This document shows, in pieces, positions 53,136-61,133 of a stretch of 63,579 nt of DNA (its first letter is position 1; each line of letters starts with the position of its first letter). Origin of the DNA: Pseudoalteromonas sp. 0303. GTDB lineage: Bacteria > Pseudomonadota > Gammaproteobacteria > Enterobacterales > Alteromonadaceae. The notes beneath the pieces are model-generated. The model was not told where the DNA came from, searched no databases, and saw only the letters and a program-made list of their open reading frames with translations. The DNA is taken from the NCBI RefSeq assembly GCF_013349995.1, contig NZ_JABVXF010000025.1, positions 1-63,579 of the forward strand. The letters run 5' to 3'. The translations under genes were made by a program, and so were the position numbers.

Positions 53136-54251
53136 ATGAATTTACACAGCGCGCAAGAAATTATCGATGACATTAAAGCCGGTAAAATGGTTATTTTAAT
53201 GGACGATGAAGACCGAGAAAACGAAGGCGATTTAATCATCGCAGCAGAGCACATTAGTGCTGATGCTATCAACTTTATGGCAACACATGGCCGTGGTTTA
53301 ATTTGTTTAACAATGACACAAGAGCGTTGTCAGCAGTTAGAATTACCACTTATGGTGAAAAATAACGGTGCTGCTTTTTCAACTAACTTCACAATGTCAA
53401 TTGAAGCGGCGAAAGGTGTAACTACAGGTATTTCAGCGGCCGACCGCGCCCGTACCGTTCAAGCTGCAATCGCTAAAGGTGCCGTGCCGAGCGATATCGT
53501 ACAGCCAGGGCATATTTTTCCAATTATGGCGCAGCCTGGTGGCGTTTTAACACGTGCAGGTCATACTGAAGCAGGTTGTGATTTAGCGCGTTTAGCAGGT
53601 CTTGAGCCTTCATCTGTGATTGTTGAAATCTTAAACCCAGATGGCACCATGGCGCGTCGCCCTGATCTTGAAGTATTTGCTAAAGAGCATGACTTAAAGA
53701 TTGGCACCATTGCAGATTTAATCGAATACCGAAACCTAAACGAAACCACCATTGAGCGCGTTGCTAAATGTAAACTGCCAACAGATCACGGTGAGTTTGA
53801 TTTAGTGACCTACAAAGACACCATTGATGGTCAGCTTCACTATGTTTTACAAAAAGGTGAAGTATCGAAAGATGAACCAACGTTAGTACGTGTTCACTTA
53901 CAAAGTACCTTTAACGATATTCTATTATCAGATAGAAGTGCTGATCGTAGCTGGGGCTTATCAGATGCTATGGCTTATATCGCTGAGCACAACGGTGTGC
54001 TGGTTATCTTGGGTAAACAAGAGTCAACTGAAGACCTAGAAGCAACCGTTAAAGCCTTTGCCGCTGAAGATGCTGGCGAAAATGTGAGTCATCGTAAATT
54101 CCAAGGTACATCGCGTACTGTGGGTGTGGGCTCGCAAATTTTGGCTGATTTAGGTATTGAAAAGATGCGCTTAATGAGCCGTCCTAAGAAGTACCATGCG
54201 TTATCTGGTTTCCACTTAGAAGTGGTTGACTATGTTGAGCCACAGTCTTAG
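53136..54251 (+). CDS. ribBA: DHBP synthase with degenerate GTP cyclohydrolase II domain (RibBX-type)
   Basis: The 371-residue protein has a complete DHBP synthase domain (about 1-200) with [28 protein letters not shown] and [17 protein letters not shown]. The C-terminal part has the fold of GTP cyclohydrolase II. However, where active enzymes have the zinc cysteines (CxTGDxxxSxRCDCG), this one reads [19 protein letters not shown], with no cysteine. Cyclohydrolase activity is therefore unlikely, and a separate ribA is expected elsewhere. Such RibBX hybrids are known in gammaproteobacteria. The name ribBA is used for position; ribB/ribBX may be more accurate. Confidence 0.9.
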   Translation: MNLHSAQEIIDDIKAGKMVILMDDEDRENEGDLIIAAEHISADAINFMATHGRGLICLTMTQERCQQLELPLMVKNNGAAFSTNFTMSIEAAKGVTTGISAADRARTVQAAIAKGAVPSDIVQPGHIFPIMAQPGGVLTRAGHTEAGCDLARLAGLEPSSVIVEILNPDGTMARRPDLEVFAKEHDLKIGTIADLIEYRNLNETTIERVAKCKLPTDHGEFDLVTYKDTIDGQLHYVLQKGEVSKDEPTLVRVHLQSTFNDILLSDRSADRSWGLSDAMAYIAEHNGVLVILGKQESTEDLEATVKAFAAEDAGENVSHRKFQGTSRTVGVGSQILADLGIEKMRLMSRPKKYHALSGFHLEVVDYVEPQS

Positions 54252-54356
54252 TTAGGGAAAACAGATTTACTAGGCTACTTTTATATTTTTGTGGTATTAT
54301 GCGCCGTAATTTTTGCGCAATCGCAACCGCTTAAACTTATTTTTTAGGGTTATTAA

Positions 54357-54821
54357 ATGAAAATTATTGAAGGTAACAAATACGCACCGGGCAAAAAATT
54401 TGCCATTGTCATTTCTCGCTTTAATGACTTTATTGGTAGCAGCCTATTAGCAGGTGCTGTTGATGAGCTTAAGCGCACAGGTGGCGTATCTGAAGACGAC
54501 ATTACAGTTGTTTACGTACCAGGTGCCGTTGAATTACCTTTAGCAGCGAAACGCGTTGCGGCAAAGAAAGAACACGATGCAATCATCGCTTTAGGCGTAG
54601 TGATCAGAGGTGGTACACCACACTTTGATTTAGTCGCTGGCGAATCAAACAAAGGTCTTGCGCAAGTATCTCTTGAGTATGATATCCCGGTTGCATTTGG
54701 CGTATTAACCACTGAAAGCATTGAGCAAGCAATTGAGCGCGCAGGTACCAAAATGGGTAACAAAGGCGGCGAAGCTGCTTTAGGTGCGCTTGAAATGGTT
54801 AATGTGTTAGACAAAATTTAA
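54357..54821 (+). CDS. ribH: 6,7-dimethyl-8-ribityllumazine synthase
   Basis: The 154-residue protein has all the lumazine synthase elements: [62 protein letters not shown] with the catalytic His, and [23 protein letters not shown]. It condenses ribitylaminouracil with DHBP before riboflavin synthase acts. A TATTAT at 54295-54300 in the 105-bp gap after ribBA could be the -10 of a separate promoter. nusB follows after 15 bp. Confidence 0.97.
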   Translation: MKIIEGNKYAPGKKFAIVISRFNDFIGSSLLAGAVDELKRTGGVSEDDITVVYVPGAVELPLAAKRVAAKKEHDAIIALGVVIRGGTPHFDLVAGESNKGLAQVSLEYDIPVAFGVLTTESIEQAIERAGTKMGNKGGEAALGALEMVNVLDKI

Positions 54822-54836
54822 GTTTAAGGAATCTCT

Positions 54837-55247
54837 GTGAAACCAGCAGCAAGACGTAAAGCACGTATCTTAGCACTTCAAGCCGTATACTCTTGGCAGT
54901 TAAGCGGTAACCCAATTGCTGATATTGAACAGCAAATGTTAATTGAAAATGATGTGACTAAGATCGACGTCGAATATTTCAAAGACCTAGCACGCGGTGT
55001 TGTTGTTAACTGTAAGCAATTAGATGAAATCGTTGCACCACATTTAGCACGCCCAGCTGATGAGTTAGACATGGTCGAAAAAGCAATTTTACGTCTGTCT
55101 GGCTATGAGCTGAAATTCCGTGAAGACGTACCTTACAAAGTGGCAATCAATGAAGGCATTGAGCTTGCTAAGATGTTTGGTGCTGAAGACAGCCATAAGT
55201 TTGTCAACGGTGTACTTGATAAAGCAGTGAAAGAACTGCGTAAGTAA
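54837..55247 (+). CDS. nusB: Transcription antitermination factor NusB
   Basis: The 136-residue all-helical protein starts with GTG after a TAAGGA SD and matches NusB throughout: [66 protein letters not shown], and [14 protein letters not shown]. It binds boxA RNA with NusE/S10 in rRNA antitermination. Its own 3' side carries an intrinsic terminator that sits between nusB and thiL. Confidence 0.97.
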   Translation: MKPAARRKARILALQAVYSWQLSGNPIADIEQQMLIENDVTKIDVEYFKDLARGVVVNCKQLDEIVAPHLARPADELDMVEKAILRLSGYELKFREDVPYKVAINEGIELAKMFGAEDSHKFVNGVLDKAVKELRK

Positions 55248-55257
55248 GTAACCCCGT

Positions 55258-55291
55258 AAAGGAGAGCCGGCTTGGGCCGGCTTTTTTGTGT
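55258..55291 (+). promoter_or_regulatory. Hairpin-bridged ribosome-binding site of thiL
   Basis: AAAGGAG at 55258-55264 directly abuts a stem-loop at 55265-55282 (AGCCGGC-TTGG-GCCGGCT). Nine nt (TTTTTGTGT) then separate the stem from the thiL ATG at 55292. Linear SD-ATG spacing is 27 nt, which is too long. If the hairpin folds, effective spacing becomes 9 nt, a workable value. Confidence 0.6.
55265..55287 (+). terminator. Intrinsic terminator between nusB and thiL
   Basis: 7-bp GC-rich stem AGCCGGC/GCCGGCT with TTGG loop and six T, only 4 nt before the thiL start. It should reduce thiL-pgpA transcription, unless antitermination or readthrough occurs. Confidence 0.85.
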
Positions 55292-56266
55292 ATGAAGGAA
55301 TTTGAACTAATCAATCGTTACTTTAAGGGGCGTGGCATTATTCGCCGTGATGTGAACCTAGGTATTGGTGACGATTGTGCCTTAGTAACTGTGCCTGAAA
55401 ACTGTCAATTGGCGGTAACAACAGACACCTTAGTTGCGGGCGTACACTTTTTTGATGACATCTCTGCGCGTGCCCTTGGGCATCGAGCTTTAGCTGTTAA
55501 CTTAAGTGATCTTGCGGCAATGGGTGCTGAACCTACGTGGATTTCGGTAGGCCTAACTTTGCCTGAAGCAAATATAGAGTGGCTTGAAGAGTTCACTGAA
55601 GGCATGCATGAAATTGCAGAGTACTTCAATGTGCAAATCATTGGTGGTGATACCACTCAAGGCCCTTTAACTATTACGATTTGCGCTAAAGGCATCGTGC
55701 CTGAAGGCAAAGCACTGCGCCGTAGCGGTGCTAAAGTTGGCGATTGGATTTATGTAACAGGTCCGTTAGGTGATGCTGGTGTAGCCATTGAAGCTCGTAA
55801 ACAAGGCCTCGATATCGCCCCAGAACACTTAAGCTATTTAAATAATCGTTTTGATTATCCGACTCCACGTGTTGCAGCTGGTCAGGTTTTGCGAGGCGCT
55901 GCCTCTGCAGCAATTGATATTTCCGATGGCTTATTAGCTGACTTGGGCCATATTTTAGCGCTATCGCAAGTTAGTGCGGTGATCAATGTTGATAAAGTGC
56001 CTGTTTCAGATGCATTAAATTCGTCGATTCCACGTGCAGAGCAATTTGACTACATTTTAAATTATGGTGACGACTACGAGCTGCTGTTTATCGTGCCAGA
56101 AAGCAATAAAAGCATGGTTGATATGAAGCTACGCCAATATGGTGTTGAAGCAAGTTGTGTGGGTCAAATTAAAAGTGGTGAAGGTGAGATTGAGCTATTA
56201 CTTGATGGTGAGCAATTTAATTATCAAGGTAAGGGCTTTCAGCACTTTACGAAGGAGCCGGTTTGA
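55292..56266 (+). CDS. thiL: Thiamine-monophosphate kinase
   Basis: The 324-residue enzyme starts at the ATG at 55292 (MKEFELINRYFKGRG), the usual ThiL N-terminus. GIGDDCALVTVPENCQLAVTTDTLVAGVHFFDD, GHRALAVNLSDLAAMGAEP, IGGDTTQGPLTITI and GDDYELLF are the ATP/Mg and substrate motifs of the AIRS/ThiL fold. It phosphorylates ThMP to thiamine diphosphate. Its SD is apparently upstream of a hairpin. Its stop overlaps the TTG start of pgpA. Confidence 0.96.
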   Translation: MKEFELINRYFKGRGIIRRDVNLGIGDDCALVTVPENCQLAVTTDTLVAGVHFFDDISARALGHRALAVNLSDLAAMGAEPTWISVGLTLPEANIEWLEEFTEGMHEIAEYFNVQIIGGDTTQGPLTITICAKGIVPEGKALRRSGAKVGDWIYVTGPLGDAGVAIEARKQGLDIAPEHLSYLNNRFDYPTPRVAAGQVLRGAASAAIDISDGLLADLGHILALSQVSAVINVDKVPVSDALNSSIPRAEQFDYILNYGDDYELLFIVPESNKSMVDMKLRQYGVEASCVGQIKSGEGEIELLLDGEQFNYQGKGFQHFTKEPV

Positions 56267-56748
56267 GCAGTAACCGATTATTCAATTTAAAACGCCCACA
56301 CCAATTTTTTGGTTTGGGTTTTGGCTTAGGCCTTGCCCCTAAAGCACCTGGCACCTTTGGTACCTTTGCTGCCTTGCCATTTATTTTTACTACTATGTAC
56401 TTTCCACTGTGGTTACAGATTGTGTTTGCCATCGTGATCAGTGTATTTGGTATTTGGGCATGTGGTAAAACAGCAGATGACTTAGGGGTACATGATCATC
56501 CAGCCATTGTTTGGGATGAAGTTGCTGGTTATTATATCACCATGATTGGTGCTGCACTGAGTTGGCAGTCACTGTTGGTTGGTTTTTTATTGTTCCGCTT
56601 TTTTGATATCGCTAAACCAGGCCCTATCCGAATTCTCGATAGACGTTTACACGGTGGCTTGGGCATCATGGCTGATGATATTTTAGCTGGTATATTTTCA
56701 TTAATTTGTGTTCAAGCCTTGTTTAAAGCAGGCTATTTGCCTTTTTAA
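56263..56748 (+). CDS. pgpA: Phosphatidylglycerophosphatase A
   Basis: The 161-residue inner-membrane protein starts with TTG overlapping the thiL TGA (TTGA), with AAGGAG six nt upstream. It matches PgpA: GFGLGLAPKAPGTFGTFAALP, KTADDLGVHDHPAIVWDEVAGYYI and FRFFDIAKPGPIRILDRRLHGGLGIMADDILAGI, with three to four helices. It dephosphorylates phosphatidylglycerophosphate to phosphatidylglycerol. Confidence 0.96.
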   Translation: MSSNRLFNLKRPHQFFGLGFGLGLAPKAPGTFGTFAALPFIFTTMYFPLWLQIVFAIVISVFGIWACGKTADDLGVHDHPAIVWDEVAGYYITMIGAALSWQSLLVGFLLFRFFDIAKPGPIRILDRRLHGGLGIMADDILAGIFSLICVQALFKAGYLPF

Positions 56749-56781
56749 ACGATGAGTTAAGTGTTACTTGGTGGCAAGTAT

Positions 56782-59700
56782 ATGATGCGATTTCTAGTTG
56801 TCTGTTTGTTGATGCTTTGCAGTACGCCTGCGTTTGCATCTATTACTGACTATGTCGTCAAACAGTGGAACATCCAAAATGGCTTGCCATCGCAATCTTT
56901 AAAAAGCATTGCTCAAGATGAGCAAGGCTATATGTGGCTGGGCACTCAGTTTGGCTTAAGCCGCTTTGATGGTAACACCTTCACTAACTTCAATACGCAA
57001 AACAGCGATTTCCTACCAAGTAATGGTATTAATAAGCTATTAGTTGATAGTACTGGGTTACTTTGGGTTGGTACCAAAAATGGATTGGTAACACTTGACC
57101 CTAAAACCATGATGTCGCAAACCTTTAACGTTAAAGGTCCGGTTCGCGATATTCTTGAAGATTCCAAAGGCAGTATTTGGATTGCAGCGAATGGTCTTTA
57201 TTATGTTGCTCGAAATCAAGTCACACTAAACCAAAACTCCGCGTTAATTGTACCGGTATCTAATGCCACTGCTATTACGCAAATTGTGGGTTCAGTGAGC
57301 CAAATGGCGTTGTCGCCAGAAGGCATTTGGCTGGTCAATGAGCGTCACTTATTGCGTTTAACCAATACCTCTTCTGACTTTGCAAAGTTACGATTAGAGC
57401 TGACTGCCAAAGTTTCATTACCTGAGCGTTTAGCACAAACCATTATTCATGACATGGCTTGGCTTGAAGGGAATTTATACCTTGCTTCAGAGCTGGGTGC
57501 TTACTTTCTTGATTTAGATGACGAGCTGCGTCCATTCCCACTGCCAAATGCCAGTAATTCTGCCGTTTATAAGTTTATGAGCGACTCAGATGGTGCGCTT
57601 TGGATTTCGACCTATGGCCGGCTGTTATTTCGTGATAACTCAGGAGATTGGCAATGGGTTGAGCCAAGCCAGCTCGATCAAAGCATTTGGTTTGCCGATA
57701 TTTTCCGTGACAATCAAAATAACATTTGGCTGGCAAGCTTCAGTGAAGGCTTATGGCTTGCTCACGAAGGGCGTATTGAACGTCACTCAGCTATCTCAAA
57801 TATGACCGAAGCGGTGATGGCAATTAGCCAAGCACCTGATGGCAAATTATGGGTGGCTAACCGCAGCAGTGTTGGTTACTTCGATTACAACAAGAATTTT
57901 GTAAATCAAATTCCGAGTAACCAGTTTGGTCGAGCAGCAGTGCACGACTTACAGTTTGACGGTGATCGTTTGTACATCGCAACAGGCCGCGGTGTGTTTT
58001 ATTACGAAAACCAAAACTTGTATACGGTACCGGGGCGAGCGCTGCGTGATAACCCTGTATTCGCAATTAGCCGTTCTAGCAAAGGCGGTTTTTGGCTCGG
58101 TACTGGCCGTGGTATGTACCGCTTAAGCTACGGTGGTTTAACACCCTTTGCATACAATGCCTTCTTAAGCAGTAAATTTATTACCTATGTTCTGGATGAG
58201 CAAAACTTTGGTTTAATTGGCACCAGTAAAGGGGCTTATTACTTTACCGACCGCGGGATTGAAAAAATTGGCGACCAAACCAGCTTAGAAAGTGCCTACG
58301 TTACCAGTATTTTGAATATTGAAGGGGTGGGGATATTAATTGGCTCACTTAACGATGGTTTATTTTATCGCAGTACCAAAGGTCAGTGGCGTCAGTTAGA
58401 TGCGACAGATGGTCTGCCGTATGGCTCTATTTTTAGTCTTGTTTACGATAAGCAATTAAAACGTATCTGGGTCAGTACCATGAAGGGTGTATACCGCATG
58501 CCAGTCGAGCAGTTTGGTACTGATATCGAGAGCTTAAAAGTAGAGCAAGTGATCTCATCGTTCGACCGTCAACTTGATGGTAAAGCAAGTCAGTGTTGTG
58601 CTGGCCTTGGTCATGACGCTGTAGCAGATACCGGTAACTCTATTTGGTATCCAAGCCTACAAGGTGTGGTAGAAATACCAAAGAGCGTTGAGCTTTTTGG
58701 TGTTCAAGCTCTTAAGCCTCGTATTGAAAGTTTGATCACGCCGCTTCGTCATTTAAGTACGGCTACTTTAGGCAGTAAGCCAGAGCTACATATTGATGAA
58801 CGCGATGTAACGTTAAAATACACTGCGATTGATTATTATGCCCCTTCAAGTATCGAGTTCCGTTACCGTTTAAGTGGCTTAGACAGTGACTGGCGTTATG
58901 CCAATACTCGTCGTGAGGCAATCTATACCAACTTACCACCGGGGTCGTTTTTATTCCAACTTGAAGCAAAGCGCCGTGGTGAAGATTGGCAAAAAGCACG
59001 TCGTACTGAGTACAGCTTTGTAGTGCCGCGCCGTTTTGATGAGACTATTTATTTTAGACTCTTGATCACTAGTAGCTTTATTTTACTGTTCTACCTTGTG
59101 TTTTGGGTATTTAGAGCGCAAGAGAAACGTAAGCAATTAGCCCTTGAAAGCTTAGTAACAGAACGTACCGTAGAGCTTCGAGAAGCTAACGATAAGCTTA
59201 ACCAAGTGAATTCACAGCTTAAGCTAGTAAGTCACTCAGATGAGCTTACAGGCCTACGTAGCCGACGCTTCTTGTTTGATCAGCTCCCTAAAGATATCGA
59301 ACACTTCCAGCGTAACTCGCAGTCATTGCAAGCGCAGGGTAAGTCGCTCGTGCTATTAATAATTAACTTTGATAACTTTAGTCGCATTAATGATGCATAT
59401 GGCCCGCTTGCTGGCGATAGCTGCTTACAGCAAATGGCGACTTTATTGAATAGCCGTACTCAAGGTTCTGACTATGTTGCACGCTGGAGTGGCGATGAGT
59501 TTTTACTCTTACTACGTGATTTCAAACGCACAGCGATAGACAATTATGTGGCCGATTTATGTGAAGCAATTGCAGCAAACCCATTTAGATTACCGAATGG
59601 AGAATCGACCACGATTACTGCATCTATTGGCTGGTCTTTCTATCCATTACCTTTACTGGGGGGCCAAGTTATTGGTTGGGAAACCTCAGTTAACCTTGCT

Positions 59701-59868
59701 GATATCGCACTGCATCAAGTTAAAAAGCGCGGTGGTGATGGTGTAGCAAACATTACCTTTGACGAGCAATTAGATGCCTTTGAATTCGAACAAAGCCACA
59801 ATGTTGATCAGCAGCTTAGTGCACTACAAGCTAATGGCTTAGCCGATATTAAAATTTGGATGCGTTAA
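56782..59868 (+). CDS. Two-component-propeller / Y_Y_Y / GGDEF sensor diguanylate cyclase
   Basis: The 1028-residue protein has a signal peptide (MMRFLVVCLLMLCSTPAFA), then a long periplasmic beta-propeller domain of about 14 blades (NGLPSQSLKSIAQDEQGYMWLGTQFGLSRFDG). A Y_Y_Y domain (about 668-740; FRYRLSGLDSDWRYANTRREAIYTNLPPGSF), one TM helix (about 753-780), a short coiled coil and a C-terminal GGDEF domain (about 810-985) follow. The active-site motif is SGDEF (903-907), with DELTGLRSRRF at the domain start. SGDEF can be active; the RxxD inhibitory site is absent (QGSD). It probably makes c-di-GMP in response to a periplasmic signal. The start ATG could be 56782 or 56785. Confidence 0.9.
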   Translation: MMRFLVVCLLMLCSTPAFASITDYVVKQWNIQNGLPSQSLKSIAQDEQGYMWLGTQFGLSRFDGNTFTNFNTQNSDFLPSNGINKLLVDSTGLLWVGTKNGLVTLDPKTMMSQTFNVKGPVRDILEDSKGSIWIAANGLYYVARNQVTLNQNSALIVPVSNATAITQIVGSVSQMALSPEGIWLVNERHLLRLTNTSSDFAKLRLELTAKVSLPERLAQTIIHDMAWLEGNLYLASELGAYFLDLDDELRPFPLPNASNSAVYKFMSDSDGALWISTYGRLLFRDNSGDWQWVEPSQLDQSIWFADIFRDNQNNIWLASFSEGLWLAHEGRIERHSAISNMTEAVMAISQAPDGKLWVANRSSVGYFDYNKNFVNQIPSNQFGRAAVHDLQFDGDRLYIATGRGVFYYENQNLYTVPGRALRDNPVFAISRSSKGGFWLGTGRGMYRLSYGGLTPFAYNAFLSSKFITYVLDEQNFGLIGTSKGAYYFTDRGIEKIGDQTSLESAYVTSILNIEGVGILIGSLNDGLFYRSTKGQWRQLDATDGLPYGSIFSLVYDKQLKRIWVSTMKGVYRMPVEQFGTDIESLKVEQVISSFDRQLDGKASQCCAGLGHDAVADTGNSIWYPSLQGVVEIPKSVELFGVQALKPRIESLITPLRHLSTATLGSKPELHIDERDVTLKYTAIDYYAPSSIEFRYRLSGLDSDWRYANTRREAIYTNLPPGSFLFQLEAKRRGEDWQKARRTEYSFVVPRRFDETIYFRLLITSSFILLFYLVFWVFRAQEKRKQLALESLVTERTVELREANDKLNQVNSQLKLVSHSDELTGLRSRRFLFDQLPKDIEHFQRNSQSLQAQGKSLVLLIINFDNFSRINDAYGPLAGDSCLQQMATLLNSRTQGSDYVARWSGDEFLLLLRDFKRTAIDNYVADLCEAIAANPFRLPNGESTTITASIGWSFYPLPLLGGQVIGWETSVNLADIALHQVKKRGGDGVANITFDEQLDAFEFEQSHNVDQQLSALQANGLADIKIWMR

Positions 59869-59944
59869 ATATAGTGTTGTTTACACGATGTTTCGAGGGC
59901 GTTAATTTTTTTGGTGATTAAGTTTTTTATAAAAAGGGAAGGAT

Positions 59945-61057
59945 ATGAAAAAAATAATTGTAATGTTCATTAGCATATTGGGTTTTTATTCATCAAACGG
60001 TGTGGCTGATATTCAATCGGAGGCTTTTTTTTGCAAACAATGTACTAGTAAAGAGATTGCTAGGACAATTGCCAAAAATGAGTACATTAACCCTAAAAAA
60101 TGTTATCCAGAAGATCCAAATCGCCCAATGAGCATTGATAATATGATATGTGGCTCTGTTCAGAAAAATGTAGTTTTAGTAAATCCTGTCACTAAAACAG
60201 TTTATAGCTTTTTATTAGGGCATAGCAAAGTTGCTCCAACGTTTTCTGCTCAAGCATTAGATAGAACACTAACTCAGAATCAAATTGAAGGCTATCAAGC
60301 TGTTGTTGATTATAATGAAGCTCTTAGTTATGCGATAAGTAATATTCAGAATTATGAGGCGAGTAATATTCAAAATACAATGGTTTTTAATTCAGTGCCA
60401 ATGACTTCATCATCAGATACTTGTCCTGATAATACAGCTCTATCGATGTTAGTTGATCCAAATAAAATGAATCATCTTAAAGAGTTAATGAATTTATCTC
60501 TAATGTTCAACTTAGAAGGTGCTCCGACCGGAGAGGTAGTAAAGCGCATTAACAACTCAGGGCGAGTTAGCCCTTCAAGTGTTGGAGTCAACTTAAATGG
60601 TGTCAGTTACAATGTGAAATACACTGAAGAAACGAAAAAGCCTGTTTTGATTTGGGAGTTTGAACAAAGTGAAAAAGAAAGCTCATTCAAAGATGGTTTA
60701 GTTTTTGACTATGAAATCTACCTTTATGACTCTAATGGTGCTCCACGTACTCGTTACACTGTAATTGATGAAGCATCAAGAGTTGCCGGAATGACCTTGT
60801 CTGCTCTAAAAGGTAGTGATACAGGACCTGCACTCATTGATAATGAATGCACTCTTGATAAGTTAGCAGAATTGAATGAAACAGGGGCGTTTACCAATTC
60901 GAACGGAGGTGTTGTAGGATTCAATGGTTCATCTGGAGCTACTAACACTATTATCAACGGTAGTGGTAGTGGTGGTGAAACTTGCACGATCTTTTTTAAG
61001 CAACATGGAACTGGTCAATCAATAGTATTCCGTGTTCCTAGATCACTATGTAATTAG
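59945..61057 (+). CDS. Orphan secreted protein with eight cysteines
   Basis: The 370-residue protein has a signal peptide (MKKIIVMFISILGFYSSNGVA) and a mature part with eight cysteines, two in FFCKQC near the new N-terminus and one three residues from the end (SLCN). It is rich in Asn, Ser and Thr and has a Gly/Ser-rich stretch (NTIINGSGSGGE) before the last segment. An AAGGGAAGG SD is well placed. Base composition is clearly more AT-rich than the flanking genes, suggesting recent acquisition. No family was recognised. Even cysteine number suggests disulfides in the periplasm or outside the cell. Confidence 0.75.
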   Translation: MKKIIVMFISILGFYSSNGVADIQSEAFFCKQCTSKEIARTIAKNEYINPKKCYPEDPNRPMSIDNMICGSVQKNVVLVNPVTKTVYSFLLGHSKVAPTFSAQALDRTLTQNQIEGYQAVVDYNEALSYAISNIQNYEASNIQNTMVFNSVPMTSSSDTCPDNTALSMLVDPNKMNHLKELMNLSLMFNLEGAPTGEVVKRINNSGRVSPSSVGVNLNGVSYNVKYTEETKKPVLIWEFEQSEKESSFKDGLVFDYEIYLYDSNGAPRTRYTVIDEASRVAGMTLSALKGSDTGPALIDNECTLDKLAELNETGAFTNSNGGVVGFNGSSGATNTIINGSGSGGETCTIFFKQHGTGQSIVFRVPRSLCN

Positions 61058-61060
61058 AAA

Positions 61061-61090
61061 AATGCCTTATCTAGAGCTAGATAAGGCATT
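61061..61090. terminator. Terminator between convergent genes
   Basis: AATGCCTTATCTAG-AG-CTAGATAAGGCATT, 14-bp arms. On the minus strand a five-T run follows, serving the lipoprotein gene that ends at 61134. Confidence 0.8.
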
Positions 61091-61133
61091 GGAGGCCAAC
61101 AGAGGCGTTCGTTACCTAAACACCTTTTGATGG

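Noticed and set aside
52240..53140. FMN riboswitch upstream of riboflavin genes
   Set aside because: The rib genes here are tightly packed with nrdR and no conserved RFN-like segments were seen in the gaps before ribD, ribE, ribBA or ribH.
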